NCBI GenBank assembly: GCA_001298545.1
Contig: LJCX01000024.1
Location: 186,001-250,000, forward strand
Direction: 5' to 3'
Source: Actinobacteria bacterium OV320
Lineage (GTDB): Bacteria; Actinomycetota; Actinomycetes; Streptomycetales; Streptomycetaceae
Length of the DNA stretch: 64,000 nt
Positions 8,181 to 17,297 of this stretch are shown piece by piece. Numbering within the stretch: position 1 is the stretch's first letter; every line of letters starts with the position of its first letter. The position numbers and the translations under genes were made by a program. The notes under the pieces were generated by a model. It saw nothing but the letters and a program-made list of their open reading frames with translations. It was not told the DNA's origin and made no database searches.

Positions 8181-9962
8181 CTACTCCACCCCGATCAACA
8201 CCAGCGCACCCTGCCGTCCTCCCCGGTACACCACCGTGTCCACGGCGAGGTAGGCCTCCCGCACCCGTGCCTCCAGGCGCTCGGCGACACCTTCGGGCGC
8301 CTCGTCGCCGAGCACGAGGGTGACGAGTTCGCCGCCCGCCGCCAGCATGCGGTTCAGGACGGTCTCGGCGGCGGCGGTGACATCGGAGCCGATGACGGCC
8401 ACGTCGCCGTCGATCAGCCCGAGGACGTCACCGGCCTGGCAGATGCCTGCCATGGTCCACGACTGGCGCTCGGCGACGGTGACCTCGGCGTAGCGGGTCG
8501 CGCCCGCCGCCGAGGTCATGGAGACCACGTCCTCGTCGAAGCGGCGGTCCGGTTCGTGCACGGCCAGCGCGGCGATCCCCTGGACCGCGGACCGGGTGGG
8601 GATCAGCGCCACCCGGATGCCCTCGGTGCGGGCCTGTTCGGCGGCCGCGGCGGCGGTGTGCCGCAGATCGGCGTCGTTGGGCAGCATCACGACCTCACGC
8701 GCGTGTGCCCGTCGTACGGCCTCGACGAGTTCTCCGCTGGCGGGCGGCTCCCCGGGGCGTGCGAGCACGGTGGTCGCGCCCGCCTCGGCGTACAGCCCGG
8801 CCAGGCCCTCACCCGGCACCACGGCGACGACCGCCCGCTGGACGCGCTCGCGCGGCGGACGCTCACCCCCGCGCGTGTGCGCGTCGTCGGCGCCGAAGTG
8901 GGTGATGCGGATCCGGTACGGCCGGCCCGCCTCGACGCCCGCCTCCACGGCGGCGCCGGCGTCGTCCACGTGCACATGGACGTTCCACAGGCCGTCGCCG
9001 CCGACCACGACCAGCGAGTCGCCCAGGGCATCCAGCCGCTGCCGCAGCCGCGCCACGGCCGGGTCCTCGGCCTCCAGCAGATAGATCACCTCGAAGGCGG
9101 GACCGCCTTCGCCGTCCGCGCGGCCTTCACCGTCCGCGCGGCCTTCACCGTCCTGGCGGCCTTCACCGTCCTGGCGGCCTTCGCCGTCCGGCCCGTCGTC
9201 GGCGCGGTCCGCCGCCCGGGCGGCTTCCACGCGCCCGTGGGCCGCGGCCGCGGCGGCGGCCGCCGACACGGCGGCCGAGAGCTCCGGCACCTCCCCGGTG
9301 AACGTCTCCACCAACGCCGCGAGGACCGCGACCAGCCCCCGGCCGCCCGCGTCCACCACCCCGGCGTGCTCCAGGACGGCCAGCTGGCCCGGGGTGGCGG
9401 CGAGCGCCACGCACGCTCCCCGGTAGGCCGCCCTGGCGACCGTCCCGCAGTCCCCCTCGGCTCCCTCCGCCGCGTCGGCGGCGGCCGAGGCGACCGACAG
9501 CACGGTGCCCTCGACGGGGTGGGCTACGGCCTGGCGGGCGGAGTCGGCCGCGTGCCGAAGGGCCAGGCCCAGCCCGTTCCCGTCGGTGTGCGGGGTCTCA
9601 CCCTCGGCGGTGAGCACCTGGGCCATGCCGCGCAGCAGCTGCGCGAGGATCGTCCCCGAGTTCCCGCGCGCCCCGATGAGCGCGCCGTGCGCCATCGCGC
9701 GCGCGGCGTCGGCGAGGGAGGGCTTCCCGGCGGGCACGGAGCCGCCGCCGGAACCGGCCTCGTGGCCGGCGAACACCGCCTCGACGGCGGTCGCCGCGGA
9801 CTCGACGGTCAGGTACAGGTTGGTGCCGGTGTCCCCGTCCGCGACCGGATAGACGTTGATCGCGTCGATCTCCTCGCGCGCCCGGCCCAGTGCCGTGAGC
9901 GCCAGGCCGCACCAGGTGCGCACCGCGAGAGCATCGAAGAATGTCTGCGGCACCTGCGCCAC
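8181..9962 (-). CDS. DAK2 domain fusion protein, FakA/YloV-like kinase
   Basis: The 593-residue protein has an N-terminal DAK2 (dihydroxyacetone kinase L-type) domain with the nucleotide/Mg motif NVYPVADGDTGTNLYLT near residue 30 and GARGNSGTILAQLLRG near 105, followed by a C-terminal DegV/FakB-contacting-type region with HVHVDDAG and VVMLPND. In Firmicutes the homologue FakA phosphorylates fatty acids held by FakB; the actinobacterial substrate is not established. Start: GTG at 9962, five bases after a perfect AAGGAGG (9968-9974); the next GTG, 9 bp later, is too far from it. It diverges from rpmB. The linker holds an unusual DGEGR repeat. Confidence 0.85.
   Translation of the reverse strand: MAQVPQTFFDALAVRTWCGLALTALGRAREEIDAINVYPVADGDTGTNLYLTVESAATAVEAVFAGHEAGSGGGSVPAGKPSLADAARAMAHGALIGARGNSGTILAQLLRGMAQVLTAEGETPHTDGNGLGLALRHAADSARQAVAHPVEGTVLSVASAAADAAEGAEGDCGTVARAAYRGACVALAATPGQLAVLEHAGVVDAGGRGLVAVLAALVETFTGEVPELSAAVSAAAAAAAAHGRVEAARAADRADDGPDGEGRQDGEGRQDGEGRADGEGRADGEGGPAFEVIYLLEAEDPAVARLRQRLDALGDSLVVVGGDGLWNVHVHVDDAGAAVEAGVEAGRPYRIRITHFGADDAHTRGGERPPRERVQRAVVAVVPGEGLAGLYAEAGATTVLARPGEPPASGELVEAVRRAHAREVVMLPNDADLRHTAAAAAEQARTEGIRVALIPTRSAVQGIAALAVHEPDRRFDEDVVSMTSAAGATRYAEVTVAERQSWTMAGICQAGDVLGLIDGDVAVIGSDVTAAAETVLNRMLAAGGELVTLVLGDEAPEGVAERLEARVREAYLAVDTVVYRGGRQGALVLIGVE
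9106..9191 (-). repeat. 18-bp in-frame tandem repeat encoding DGEGR(A/Q)
   Basis: About 4.8 copies of an 18-bp unit (forward-strand form CCTTCACCGTCCTGGCGG, with CGCG/CTGG variants) lie in the middle of the DAK2-family gene. They encode a run of the hexapeptide DGEGR followed by Ala or Gln. Being a multiple of three, copy-number change would keep the frame. Confidence 0.9.
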
Positions 9963-10185
9963 CTGCGCCTCCTTGGGCTGCTGGACTGGACGCAGCGTAG
10001 ACCCCGGGCCGGTGTCCGCCGGAAAGCGGGCCGGGCAGGAGCGGGCGGGGACCGACCGGGGCGGGGGGCAGGGCCCTGAGCAGCCATGGTAGTTTCGTTG
10101 CACTGGCGCAGTCGTTGTATGCTGCTCCGGTTGCCCGATCCGCATCGGGCCATCCCCCTGGCAGCGCCACTCAGATCCTAGATCC

Positions 10186-10207
10186 TGATCCCGGCATGCC
10201 GGGATCA
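10186..10207. promoter_or_regulatory. 22-bp perfect palindrome upstream of rpmB
   Basis: The sequence centred between 10196 and 10197 is a perfect palindrome with 11-bp arms (TGATCCCGGCA and its complement), 35 bp before the rpmB start. It lies in the 280-bp divergent region between the DAK2-family gene and rpmB. It could be a protein-binding site or an mRNA hairpin in the rpmB leader; nothing in the sequence decides between them. Confidence 0.6.
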
Positions 10208-10241
10208 TCCGTAAGTGCATCTGAAGTCTTTGGAGTGACCC

Positions 10242-10427
10242 GTGGCTGCCAACTGCGACGTCTGTGGCAAGGGGCCGAGCTTCGGCAACAACATCTCGCA
10301 CTCGCACCGCCGTACGTCCCGTCGCTGGAACCCCAACATCCAGCGCGTCCGTACCGTGGTGGGCGGGACGCCGAAGCGCGTGAACGCTTGCACCTCGTGC
10401 ATCAAGGCCGGCAAGGTCTCGCGCTGA
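10242..10427 (+). CDS. rpmB: 50S ribosomal protein L28, zinc-binding (C+) type
   Basis: The 61-residue product [20 protein letters not shown]... is ribosomal protein L28 of the large subunit. It keeps two CxxC pairs (CDVC near the N-terminus and CTSC near residue 51), so it is the zinc-ribbon form. The GTG at 10242 is the family start. It stands alone, divergent from the DAK2-family gene, preceded by a palindrome and followed by a strong hairpin. Streptomyces often carry a second zinc-free L28 under Zur control elsewhere; I see no Zur box here. Confidence 0.96.
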   Translation: MAANCDVCGKGPSFGNNISHSHRRTSRRWNPNIQRVRTVVGGTPKRVNACTSCIKAGKVSR

Positions 10428-10506
10428 CGCATATCCCCCCACTCTCGACTCCGCTCGAGCCGGGGGGAACCCCAACGCGCGCGGCCACTGCTGGTTCGCT
10501 GCATAG

Positions 10507-10535
10507 AGCCGGTCCACCCAGGTGGGCCGGCTTTC
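10507..10535 (+). terminator. rpmB: Hairpin terminator after rpmB
   Basis: A 12-bp stem with one G-U pair (10507-10518 with 10521-10532) is followed by TTTCTG, 80 bp after the rpmB stop. Confidence 0.7.
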
Positions 10536-10547
10536 TGCTGTGCCCAG

Positions 10548-10682
10548 GATCCCGGTGCCCCGGATCGCGCCGCCTCTGATCGCGGTGCCTTTGATCACGG
10601 TGCCTTTGATCACGACGGCTCTGATCACGACGCCTCTGATCGCGGTGCCCGTGATCCCGATGCCGCCAGATCGCGATGTCCC
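10548..10682. repeat. 15-bp GATC-phased tandem repeat, about 9 units
   Basis: Units start at 10548, 10563, 10578, 10593, 10608, 10623, 10638, 10653 and 10669; consensus GATCNCGGTGCCTTT, each beginning with GATC. Spacing is exactly 15 bp except for one 16-bp step. The array fills most of the gap between the rpmB terminator and the SARP-family gene and ends about 30 bp before that gene's ATG. It is not part of a credible gene: the frames through it also run antisense through rpmB or lack a start. Confidence 0.92.
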
Positions 10683-10711
10683 GGCTCCCGCCGCCTGCCA
10701 GACTCCGGGGA

Positions 10712-13700
10712 ATGCGCTTCGGCATCCTGGGCACCCTCGACCTCCGCACCGGCGACGGCACACCCGTCGACCCCGGCGGTCCCCGTCCCCGCGCCCTGCT
10801 CAGCCTCCTGCTGCTCGAGGCCGGCCGCGGCGTCTCCGTGGAGCGCCTGACCGACGGTCTGTACGGCGCCGAGCCGCCCTCGGGAGCCGGCAACGCGCTC
10901 CAGTCCCAGATCTCCCGGCTGCGCCGCCGCCTGGCCCCGCACGCGGAGATCGAGGCCACTCCCGCCGGCTACCGGCTGGCCGTCCCGCCCGACGCCGTCG
11001 ACCTCCACCGCTTCGAGCGGCTGACCGGCCGGGGGCGGGCCGCTCTCGCCGCCGGGGACCCTGCCCGGGCGGCCACCCTGCTGCGCGAGGCCCTTTCCCT
11101 CTGGCGCGGCCCGGCCCTGCCCGACCTCCCCGACGCGCACGCCGAGCGGACCCGGCTCGACGAACTGCGGCTGAGCGCCGTACAGGACCGGGTCGAGGCG
11201 GATCTCCTGCTCGGCACCGGGCCCGACCCGGTGCCCGAGCTGCGGGGCCTGCTGACCGCCCACCCGCTGAGCGAGCGGCTGTACGGACAGCTGATGAGGG
11301 CCCTGCACGCGGGCGGGCGGCCCGCCGAGGCGCTCACGGTGTTCGAGGAGGCCCGCAGGGTCCTCGCCGAGGAGTTGGGCGCCGACCCCTCGCCCGAGCT
11401 GGCCGCGCTCCACCTGGAACTCCTCCGGGGCGGCGGATCCGGGCGGTCCTCCCTGCCCGTGCAGCTCACCCGCTTCGTCGGCCGCGAGAGCGAACTGGCC
11501 CGGATCGCCGAGGCGCTGTCCGGGGCGCGGCTCGTCACCCTCACCGGACCGGGCGGCGCCGGAAAGACGCGGCTGGCGATCGAGGCGGCACGCGCGCGTG
11601 GCGAGGCGCCGCTCCTCCCCTCCCCCTCGACGGCTCGCGAGGACGTGTGTTTCGTCGAGTTGGCGTCGCTCGCCGACGGAGCGCGGATCCCGTACGCCGT
11701 GCTCGCGGCGCTCGGGGTGCGTGAGGGGTTCCGTACACCCGCCGGAGACGGCGCGGGCCGGCTGTCGGCGGTGTTGGAGGACCGTGAGCTGCTGCTGGTG
11801 CTCGACAACTGCGAGCACCTGGTGGAGGACGCGGCCTCGCTGACGGCCCTGCTGCTCGCGTCCTGCCCCGGGGTGCGGGTGCTGGCGACGAGCCGGGAGT
11901 CGCTCGGGATCACCGGCGAGGTGCTCGTCCCGGTGCCGCCGCTGCCGCCGGACCCCGCGGTGCGGCTGTTTCTGGACCGCGCGCGTGCCGTGCGGCCCGG
12001 TTTCGACGGGCACGCGCGCGTGGCCGGCATCTGCGCGGCCCTCGACGGACTGCCGCTGGCGATCGAGCTGGCGGCGGCCCGGCTGCGCACGCTGACCCCG
12101 GACGAACTGGCCGACCGGCTCGACGACCGGTTCCGGCTGCTGTCCCGCGGCGACCGTTCCAAGGCGCCCCGGCACCGCACCCTGCGCGCCGTCGTGGAGT
12201 GGAGCTGGGACCTGCTGGACGAGGAGGAGCGGGAGCTGGCCCGCCGGTTCACGGTGTTCTCCGGGGGTGCCACGCTGGACGCGGTGGAGACGGTGTGCGG
12301 GCTGCCGTACCCGGAGGACCTGCTGGCCTCGCTGGTGGAGAAGTCCTTCCTGGAGGTGACAGAGAGCCCGGCGGCGGCCGAGGGCCGGTACCGCATGCTG
12401 GAGACGATCCGGGTGTTCGCCGCGGAGAAGTGCGCCGGTGAACCGGCCCTGCGGGACGCGCACGCCCGGTACTTCCTGCGGCTGGCCGAGCGGGCGGAAC
12501 CGTATCTGCGCGGCCGGGACCAGCTCCCCTGGCTGGCCCGGCTGGACGCCGAGCACGACAACCTGGACGCGGCCATGGGCCTGCTGACCGCCACCGATCC
12601 CGCCGCCGCCCTGCGGCTCATGGCGACGCTCACCTGGTTCCGGCGGCTGCGCGGGCTGCACGGCGAGCAGCTGCCGCAGGCCCGCGCGCTGCTGGCGGCC
12701 GTGGGGGACGAGCCGCCCGGCGGGCCGACCGAGGAGTACGCGCTCTGTCTGATGAACACCGTCGCCGGGCGGGGCGACGACCCCGGCGAGGCGGCGCGTG
12801 TCGCGCGCGCGGTGGCCGTGATGCGGTCCCTGGACCGGCCGCTGCGGCTGCCGTTCACCGTGATCGTGTGGTCGCTCACCGGCGGCCCCCTGCTCGCCGC
12901 GGACGAGCAGGTCCGCGTCCAGGTCGGTGACGAGCCGTGGGGGCACGCACTGCTCGACCTCGGCCTGGCCTACCAGGAGCTCTACGCCGGCCGCGCGCCC
13001 GTCGCGGAGGCCTCCTTCGCCCGTTCCCTGGAGGGCTTCCGGGCCACCGGCGACCGCTGGGGCATGGCGAACTGCCTAGATCCGCTGGCCCTGTTCGCCG
13101 ACGGCCGCGGCGAGCACGCGCGCGCACTGGAGCTGCTGGACGAGGGCCTGGCGTACGTGCGGGAACTGGAGGCCCCTGAGGAGATCGCGGACCTGCTGCG
13201 CTCCCGCGCGACCGTGCTGCTGCACCGGGGCGACACCGAGGAGGCGGCCGCGCACTTCACCCGCTCCGCGGCCCTGGCCCGCACGGCGGGTGTGCCCGAC
13301 AAGGTGGCCGGCGCCCGGCGGGGCCTCGGTGACGTGGCCCGGCTGTCAGGCGACACCGCCCACGCGCGCGTGCACTACGAGAGCGGTCTGGAGCTGTGCA
13401 CCGCCACCTGGTTCAGCACGAGCGAGACGGTACGGCTCCTCGTCGGGCTGGGGCGCACTGCCGCCGCGGAGGGACAGGACGAAACGGCCCGCGAGTGGTT
13501 CGAGCAGGCCCGTGCGCCGGCCCTGGAGTCGTTCGACGTCCTGGCGCTGGCCGATCTGGCCGACGCCCTGGCCTCCGTCGCCCCGCGGCCCGAGCGCGCG
13601 GCCGAGCTCCTGGGCGCCGCCGCGGGCCTGCGGGGCACGGTCCTCCTGGGCGACCCCGATGTCGTCCGCACGGTGGACGACGTCCGCGCAAGGCTGTCCC

Positions 13701-13816
13701 CGCAGGCGTACGACACGGCCTTCGCGCGGGGCCGCAGCCGACGGTCGGCGGCGGTCGGCGGTCGGCAGGGGGCGGCGGGGCCGGCGAACCGCAGAGGGAC
13801 GCCAGGAGGGCGGTAG
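10712..13816 (+). CDS. AfsR/SARP-family transcriptional regulator with NB-ARC ATPase and TPR domains
   Basis: This 1034-residue regulator has the three-part AfsR-like layout. Residues 1-95 are the OmpR-type winged-helix DNA-binding domain (MRFGILGTLDL...; ALQSQISRLRRRL). A BTAD domain runs to about 240. A P-loop ATPase has Walker A LTGPGGAGKT near residue 280 and LLVLDNCEHLVEDAA near 362. The C-terminus is TPR-like helices. The ATG at 10712 gives the canonical SARP N-terminus; an ATG 36 bp upstream would add a non-conserved peptide. Such proteins activate secondary-metabolite or local genes on binding a signal or ATP. The next gene downstream, 57 bp away on the same strand, is a FAD monooxygenase and a plausible target. 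Confidence 0.88.
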   Translation: MRFGILGTLDLRTGDGTPVDPGGPRPRALLSLLLLEAGRGVSVERLTDGLYGAEPPSGAGNALQSQISRLRRRLAPHAEIEATPAGYRLAVPPDAVDLHRFERLTGRGRAALAAGDPARAATLLREALSLWRGPALPDLPDAHAERTRLDELRLSAVQDRVEADLLLGTGPDPVPELRGLLTAHPLSERLYGQLMRALHAGGRPAEALTVFEEARRVLAEELGADPSPELAALHLELLRGGGSGRSSLPVQLTRFVGRESELARIAEALSGARLVTLTGPGGAGKTRLAIEAARARGEAPLLPSPSTAREDVCFVELASLADGARIPYAVLAALGVREGFRTPAGDGAGRLSAVLEDRELLLVLDNCEHLVEDAASLTALLLASCPGVRVLATSRESLGITGEVLVPVPPLPPDPAVRLFLDRARAVRPGFDGHARVAGICAALDGLPLAIELAAARLRTLTPDELADRLDDRFRLLSRGDRSKAPRHRTLRAVVEWSWDLLDEEERELARRFTVFSGGATLDAVETVCGLPYPEDLLASLVEKSFLEVTESPAAAEGRYRMLETIRVFAAEKCAGEPALRDAHARYFLRLAERAEPYLRGRDQLPWLARLDAEHDNLDAAMGLLTATDPAAALRLMATLTWFRRLRGLHGEQLPQARALLAAVGDEPPGGPTEEYALCLMNTVAGRGDDPGEAARVARAVAVMRSLDRPLRLPFTVIVWSLTGGPLLAADEQVRVQVGDEPWGHALLDLGLAYQELYAGRAPVAEASFARSLEGFRATGDRWGMANCLDPLALFADGRGEHARALELLDEGLAYVRELEAPEEIADLLRSRATVLLHRGDTEEAAAHFTRSAALARTAGVPDKVAGARRGLGDVARLSGDTAHARVHYESGLELCTATWFSTSETVRLLVGLGRTAAAEGQDETAREWFEQARAPALESFDVLALADLADALASVAPRPERAAELLGAAAGLRGTVLLGDPDVVRTVDDVRARLSPQAYDTAFARGRSRRSAAVGGRQGAAGPANRRGTPGGR

Positions 13817-13873
13817 GCGGGCGGTAGGCGGGCGGTAAGGGGACGGTCAGCGGTCGCCGCGAGGCTTCCGCAC

Positions 13874-15079
13874 ATGACGAAGACCCACAGCAGCCTCAGT
13901 CACCTGTCCGTCCTGATCTCCGGCGCGAGCGTCGCCGGTCCGGCACTCGCCCTGAACCTCGTCCGGTACGGCGCCCGCGTCACCGTCGTCGAGCGCTCCA
14001 CGGACCTGCGCGCGGGCGGCTTCGCCGTCGACTTCCGGGGACACGTCCACCGCGAGATCCTCACCTCCATGGGCATCTGGGACGAGATCCACGCCCGTCA
14101 GACCCGCATGGGCCGCCAGATCGTCGTCGCCGAGGACGGTTCGCCGCGCGTGGACCTGCCGGCCGAGATGATGAGCGGTGACGTCGAGATCCTCCGCGGC
14201 GACCTCGCGCAGATCATGTACGAACGCACCCGGGACCACGTCGAGTACCTCTTCGGCGACTCGATCGCCACGCTCGCGGACACCGCCGCGGGTGTCGACG
14301 TGACCTTCGAGGAGAACGCCCCGCGCCGCTTCGACCTCGTGATCGGCGCCGACGGCCTGCACTCGAACACCCGCCGGCTGGTCTTCGGCGACGAGTCCCG
14401 CTACCTGCGCTTCTTCGATCACTACGTGGCCGCCTTCGAGGTCCCCAACGACCTGGGCCTGGACCGTACCGGCCGGCTGTACAGCGAGCCGGGCCGCGCG
14501 ATCGCCCTGGGCAACTACGACGGCGACCCCGCCCGCGCCGGCGCGCTCCTGGTCTTCCGTTCGGAACAACTCGCCTACGACCGCAGGGACATCGCCGCGC
14601 AGAAGCGGATCCTGGCCGAGCGGTTCGCGGGGATGGGCTGGCAGGCGCCGAAGGTGCTCGAGGCGCTCGCGGACGCCGACCGGCTGTACTTCGACGCGAT
14701 CGCGCAGATCCACGTCGACCGCCTCGCCGAGGGCCGGGTGGCCCTGCTGGGGGACGCCGGGTACGGCGCGACCATGGGCGGCATGGGGACGGGTGCGGCC
14801 ATCGTCGGCGCCCACGTCCTGGCCGGTGAGCTGGCTCTCGCGGGTGGCGACCACCGGACCGCGTTCGCCGAGTACGAGAACCGGATCCGGTCCTTCGCCA
14901 AGGGCTGCCAGAAGATCTCCGGCAACGCGGGCCCCTTCTTCGCCCCGCCGACCGAGCGGCGCATCCGCAACCGGGACCGGATGTACCGGCTGCTCGGCTC
15001 GCCGCTGCTGGCCGGTGTCTTCAAGCGGCTCACCGAGAAGGCGGCGACCGGCATCAGGCTCCGGCCGTACCCCGGGTGA
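13874..15079 (+). CDS. FAD-dependent monooxygenase (PHBH/TetX-like fold)
   Basis: The 401-residue protein is a class A flavoprotein hydroxylase. It has an N-terminal dinucleotide-binding motif ([20 protein letters not shown], a relaxed GxGxxG), an Asp-Gly motif [13 protein letters not shown] near residue 155, and the FAD ribityl-binding [17 protein letters not shown] near 293. Relatives hydroxylate aromatic substrates with NAD(P)H and O2; the substrate here is unknown. It follows the SARP-family regulator by 57 bp and overlaps the convergent thiD by 26 bp. The pair looks like a small accessory unit placed between rpmB and thiD. Confidence 0.85.
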   Translation: MTKTHSSLSHLSVLISGASVAGPALALNLVRYGARVTVVERSTDLRAGGFAVDFRGHVHREILTSMGIWDEIHARQTRMGRQIVVAEDGSPRVDLPAEMMSGDVEILRGDLAQIMYERTRDHVEYLFGDSIATLADTAAGVDVTFEENAPRRFDLVIGADGLHSNTRRLVFGDESRYLRFFDHYVAAFEVPNDLGLDRTGRLYSEPGRAIALGNYDGDPARAGALLVFRSEQLAYDRRDIAAQKRILAERFAGMGWQAPKVLEALADADRLYFDAIAQIHVDRLAEGRVALLGDAGYGATMGGMGTGAAIVGAHVLAGELALAGGDHRTAFAEYENRIRSFAKGCQKISGNAGPFFAPPTERRIRNRDRMYRLLGSPLLAGVFKRLTEKAATGIRLRPYPG

Positions 15080-15869
15080 GATCCCAGCCGTGGTCCACGG
15101 GACCGATGCCCGCGCCGAGCGCGAACCCGGCGGCGATCGCCCCGGTGACGTACCGCTTGGCCGCCGCCACCGCCTCCGGTACGGAGCTCCCCTTCGCCAG
15201 CTGTGCCGCGATCGCGGACGCGAGGGTGCAGCCCGTGCCGTGCGTGTGCCGGTTGTCGTACCTCGGCGCCCGCAGCCAGTGCTCCTCGTGCCCGTCCGTC
15301 AACAGGTCGACGGCGGCACCGGGGAGATGGCCGCCCTTGATGAGCGCCCAGCGCGGCCCGTACGCCAGCACGGCGGCCGCCGCGTCCCGCAGCTGCTCCT
15401 CCGACTCGACCCGCACGCCCGTCAGTTGGGCCACCTCGTCGAGGTTCGGGGTGGCGACGGTGGCGACCGGCAGCAGTTTCGTCCGTACGGAGTCCAGCGC
15501 GGAGGCGGCCAGCAGCGGGTCCCCGTGCTTGGAGACCCCGACCGGGTCGACGACGACGGGAGCATCGGTACCGGCGAGCAACTCGGCCACCGTCTCGACG
15601 AGTTCGGCGGAGGCGAGCATGCCCGTCTTCACCGCCCGGACACCGATGTCGTCGACGACGCTGCGGTACTGGGCGCGGACCGCCTCCACCGGCAGCTCCC
15701 AAGCCCCCTGCACGCCTTGGGAGTTCTGCGCGGTGACCGCCGTGATCACGCTCATGCCGTGCACGCCGAGCGCGAGCATCGTCTTCAGGTCGGCCTGGAT
15801 CCCGGCCCCGCCGCCGGAGTCGGAGCCGGCGACGGTCAGCACCCGGGGCGGGGTCCCCAGCGCGCTCAC
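15054..15869 (-). CDS. thiD: Bifunctional hydroxymethylpyrimidine kinase/phosphomethylpyrimidine kinase
   Basis: The 271-residue protein is a ribokinase-family kinase that phosphorylates HMP and HMP-P in thiamine synthesis. Motifs: [20 protein letters not shown] at the N-terminus, [16 protein letters not shown] near residue 103, and the anion-hole motif [17 protein letters not shown] near 222 with its catalytic Asp-equivalent region. The GTG at 15869 overlaps the thiL stop (GTGA), giving translational coupling in the order thiL-thiD. Its 3' end overlaps the convergent monooxygenase gene by 26 bp, with no room for an intrinsic terminator. Confidence 0.94.
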   Translation of the reverse strand: MSALGTPPRVLTVAGSDSGGGAGIQADLKTMLALGVHGMSVITAVTAQNSQGVQGAWELPVEAVRAQYRSVVDDIGVRAVKTGMLASAELVETVAELLAGTDAPVVVDPVGVSKHGDPLLAASALDSVRTKLLPVATVATPNLDEVAQLTGVRVESEEQLRDAAAAVLAYGPRWALIKGGHLPGAAVDLLTDGHEEHWLRAPRYDNRHTHGTGCTLASAIAAQLAKGSSVPEAVAAAKRYVTGAIAAGFALGAGIGPVDHGWDLTRGTAGA

Positions 15870-16837
15870 GACTCCAGGTCCTGGTCCCCGAAGTGGTCCC
15901 AGCCGCCCTTGCTGGTCCAGGGCGCCCCGTCGACCGTCACCTGGGGCAGGGCGGACGGGTTGAGGACCTCGCCGATCACCTTCCAGCGGGCGGGCAGCTT
16001 CACGTCCGGCGGGAAGGTCGCCACGATCGCGTGGTCCTCTCCCCCGGTCAGCACCCACTGGATCGGGTCGACGCCGACGGCCTGCCCGATGTCGTTCATC
16101 TGGGTGGGGATGTCGATGGCGCCGGAGCGGATGTCGATCCGGACCTTGCTGGCCTCGGCGATGTGCCCGAGGTCGGCGATGAGCCCGTCGCTGACGTCGC
16201 ACATCGCCGTCGCGCCGAGCGAGGCCGCGGCCGGACCCGCGTGGTAGGGCGGCTCGGGACGCCGGTGGGCCTCGACGAAGGCGCGGGGCGAGCGGAAGCC
16301 GCGGGAGAGGACCGCGTACCCGGCGGCGGACCAGCCCAGCCAGCCGGTCACCGCGACGAGGTCGCCGGGCTGCGCGCCGCCCCGGGTGACCGGCTCCTGG
16401 TTGCGCAGGTCGCCGAGCGCGGTGATCGACACCATGATCGTGTCGCCCCGTACGACGTCGCCGCCGACCACCGAGGCACCGGCGACCTGGCACTCGTCGC
16501 GCAGGCCGTCCATCATCTCGGACGGCCAGGTGACCGGCAGTTCGGCGGGCACCACGAGGCCGAGCAGCAGGGCCGTCGGCACCGCGCCCATGGCGGCGAT
16601 GTCGGCGAGGTTCTGCGCGGCGGCCTTACGGCCCACGTCGTAGGCCGTGGACCAGTCGCGGCGGAAGTGCCGGCCCTCCAGCAGGATGTCGGTGCTGGCC
16701 ACGACCCGGCGGTCGGGCGCGGCGACCACCGCGGCGTCGTCGCCGGGGCCGACCCGTACCGCGGGGGTGGTGGTGAGACGGGAGGTGAGCTCCCTGATGA
16801 GCCCGAACTCCCCGAGCTCACCAACAGTGCCCTTCAT
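15866..16837 (-). CDS. thiL: Thiamine-monophosphate kinase
   Basis: ThiL converts thiamine monophosphate to thiamine pyrophosphate. The 323-residue product starts [14 protein letters not shown], has [10 protein letters not shown] (Mg/ATP-binding Asp pair) near residue 31, the [11 protein letters not shown] motif near 49, [15 protein letters not shown] near 71 and [11 protein letters not shown] near 121. Length is normal for the PurM/ThiL superfamily. It is the first gene of the thiL-thiD unit and is divergent from the small Lrp-type gene, with about 206 bp between them. Confidence 0.95.
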   Translation of the reverse strand: MKGTVGELGEFGLIRELTSRLTTTPAVRVGPGDDAAVVAAPDRRVVASTDILLEGRHFRRDWSTAYDVGRKAAAQNLADIAAMGAVPTALLLGLVVPAELPVTWPSEMMDGLRDECQVAGASVVGGDVVRGDTIMVSITALGDLRNQEPVTRGGAQPGDLVAVTGWLGWSAAGYAVLSRGFRSPRAFVEAHRRPEPPYHAGPAAASLGATAMCDVSDGLIADLGHIAEASKVRIDIRSGAIDIPTQMNDIGQAVGVDPIQWVLTGGEDHAIVATFPPDVKLPARWKVIGEVLNPSALPQVTVDGAPWTSKGGWDHFGDQDLES

Positions 16838-17043
16838 TGCCCTTTCGCCCCTTCTATACCTGTCCGTGCCCGGTCGCGCGTAACCAGTGTCCTCGATACG
16901 GTCGAGTCAGCCGTCAACTTCTGTCGTGCCTGCACCCCGGCGCGCGAGCCGTGGTTCGCGCAGGTCTCCCCGCGGCGAGCGGCGACGCGATACCGTGGCG
17001 TTCCTTTTCCCCACATGATCCTCGTGGCCGCCCTGGAGGTTCC

Positions 17044-17277
17044 GTGGTACAGGCGTACATCCTGATCCAGACCGAGGTCGGCAAAGCGTCGACCGTCGCC
17101 GAGGAGATCGGCAAAATCCCTGGCGTCGTCCAGGCCGAGGACGTGACGGGACCTTATGACGTGATCGTGCGGGCCCAGGCCGACACAGTGGACGACCTCG
17201 GCCGCATGGTGGTCGCCAAGGTCCAGCAGGTGGACGGGATCACCCGCACCCTGACCTGCCCGGTCGTGCATCTGTAG
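17044..17277 (+). CDS. Stand-alone Lrp/AsnC ligand-binding (RAM) domain protein
   Basis: This 77-residue protein, MVQAYILIQTEVGKASTVAEE..., is a single RAM/AsnC-type effector-binding domain with no helix-turn-helix. Such stand-alone domains form ring assemblies and may bind amino acids or modulate full-length Lrp proteins; the role here is unknown. The GTG at 17044 is preceded by GGAGG about 5 bp upstream. A longer in-frame start at 16837 would add about 69 residues overlapping the thiL promoter region and is unlikely. The DUF3515 lipoprotein gene follows 20 bp later on the same strand. Confidence 0.88.
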   Translation: MVQAYILIQTEVGKASTVAEEIGKIPGVVQAEDVTGPYDVIVRAQADTVDDLGRMVVAKVQQVDGITRTLTCPVVHL

Positions 17278-17297
17278 CCCCCGTCTAACCTTGGCCG

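Noticed and set aside
10548..10682. 15-bp array considered as a CRISPR
   Set aside because: Units are contiguous without spacers, far too short, and there are no cas genes.
10625..12946. Long minus-strand frame across the SARP gene
   Set aside because: Its product has no recognisable domain and is low-complexity; the plus strand has the full SARP/ATPase/TPR architecture.
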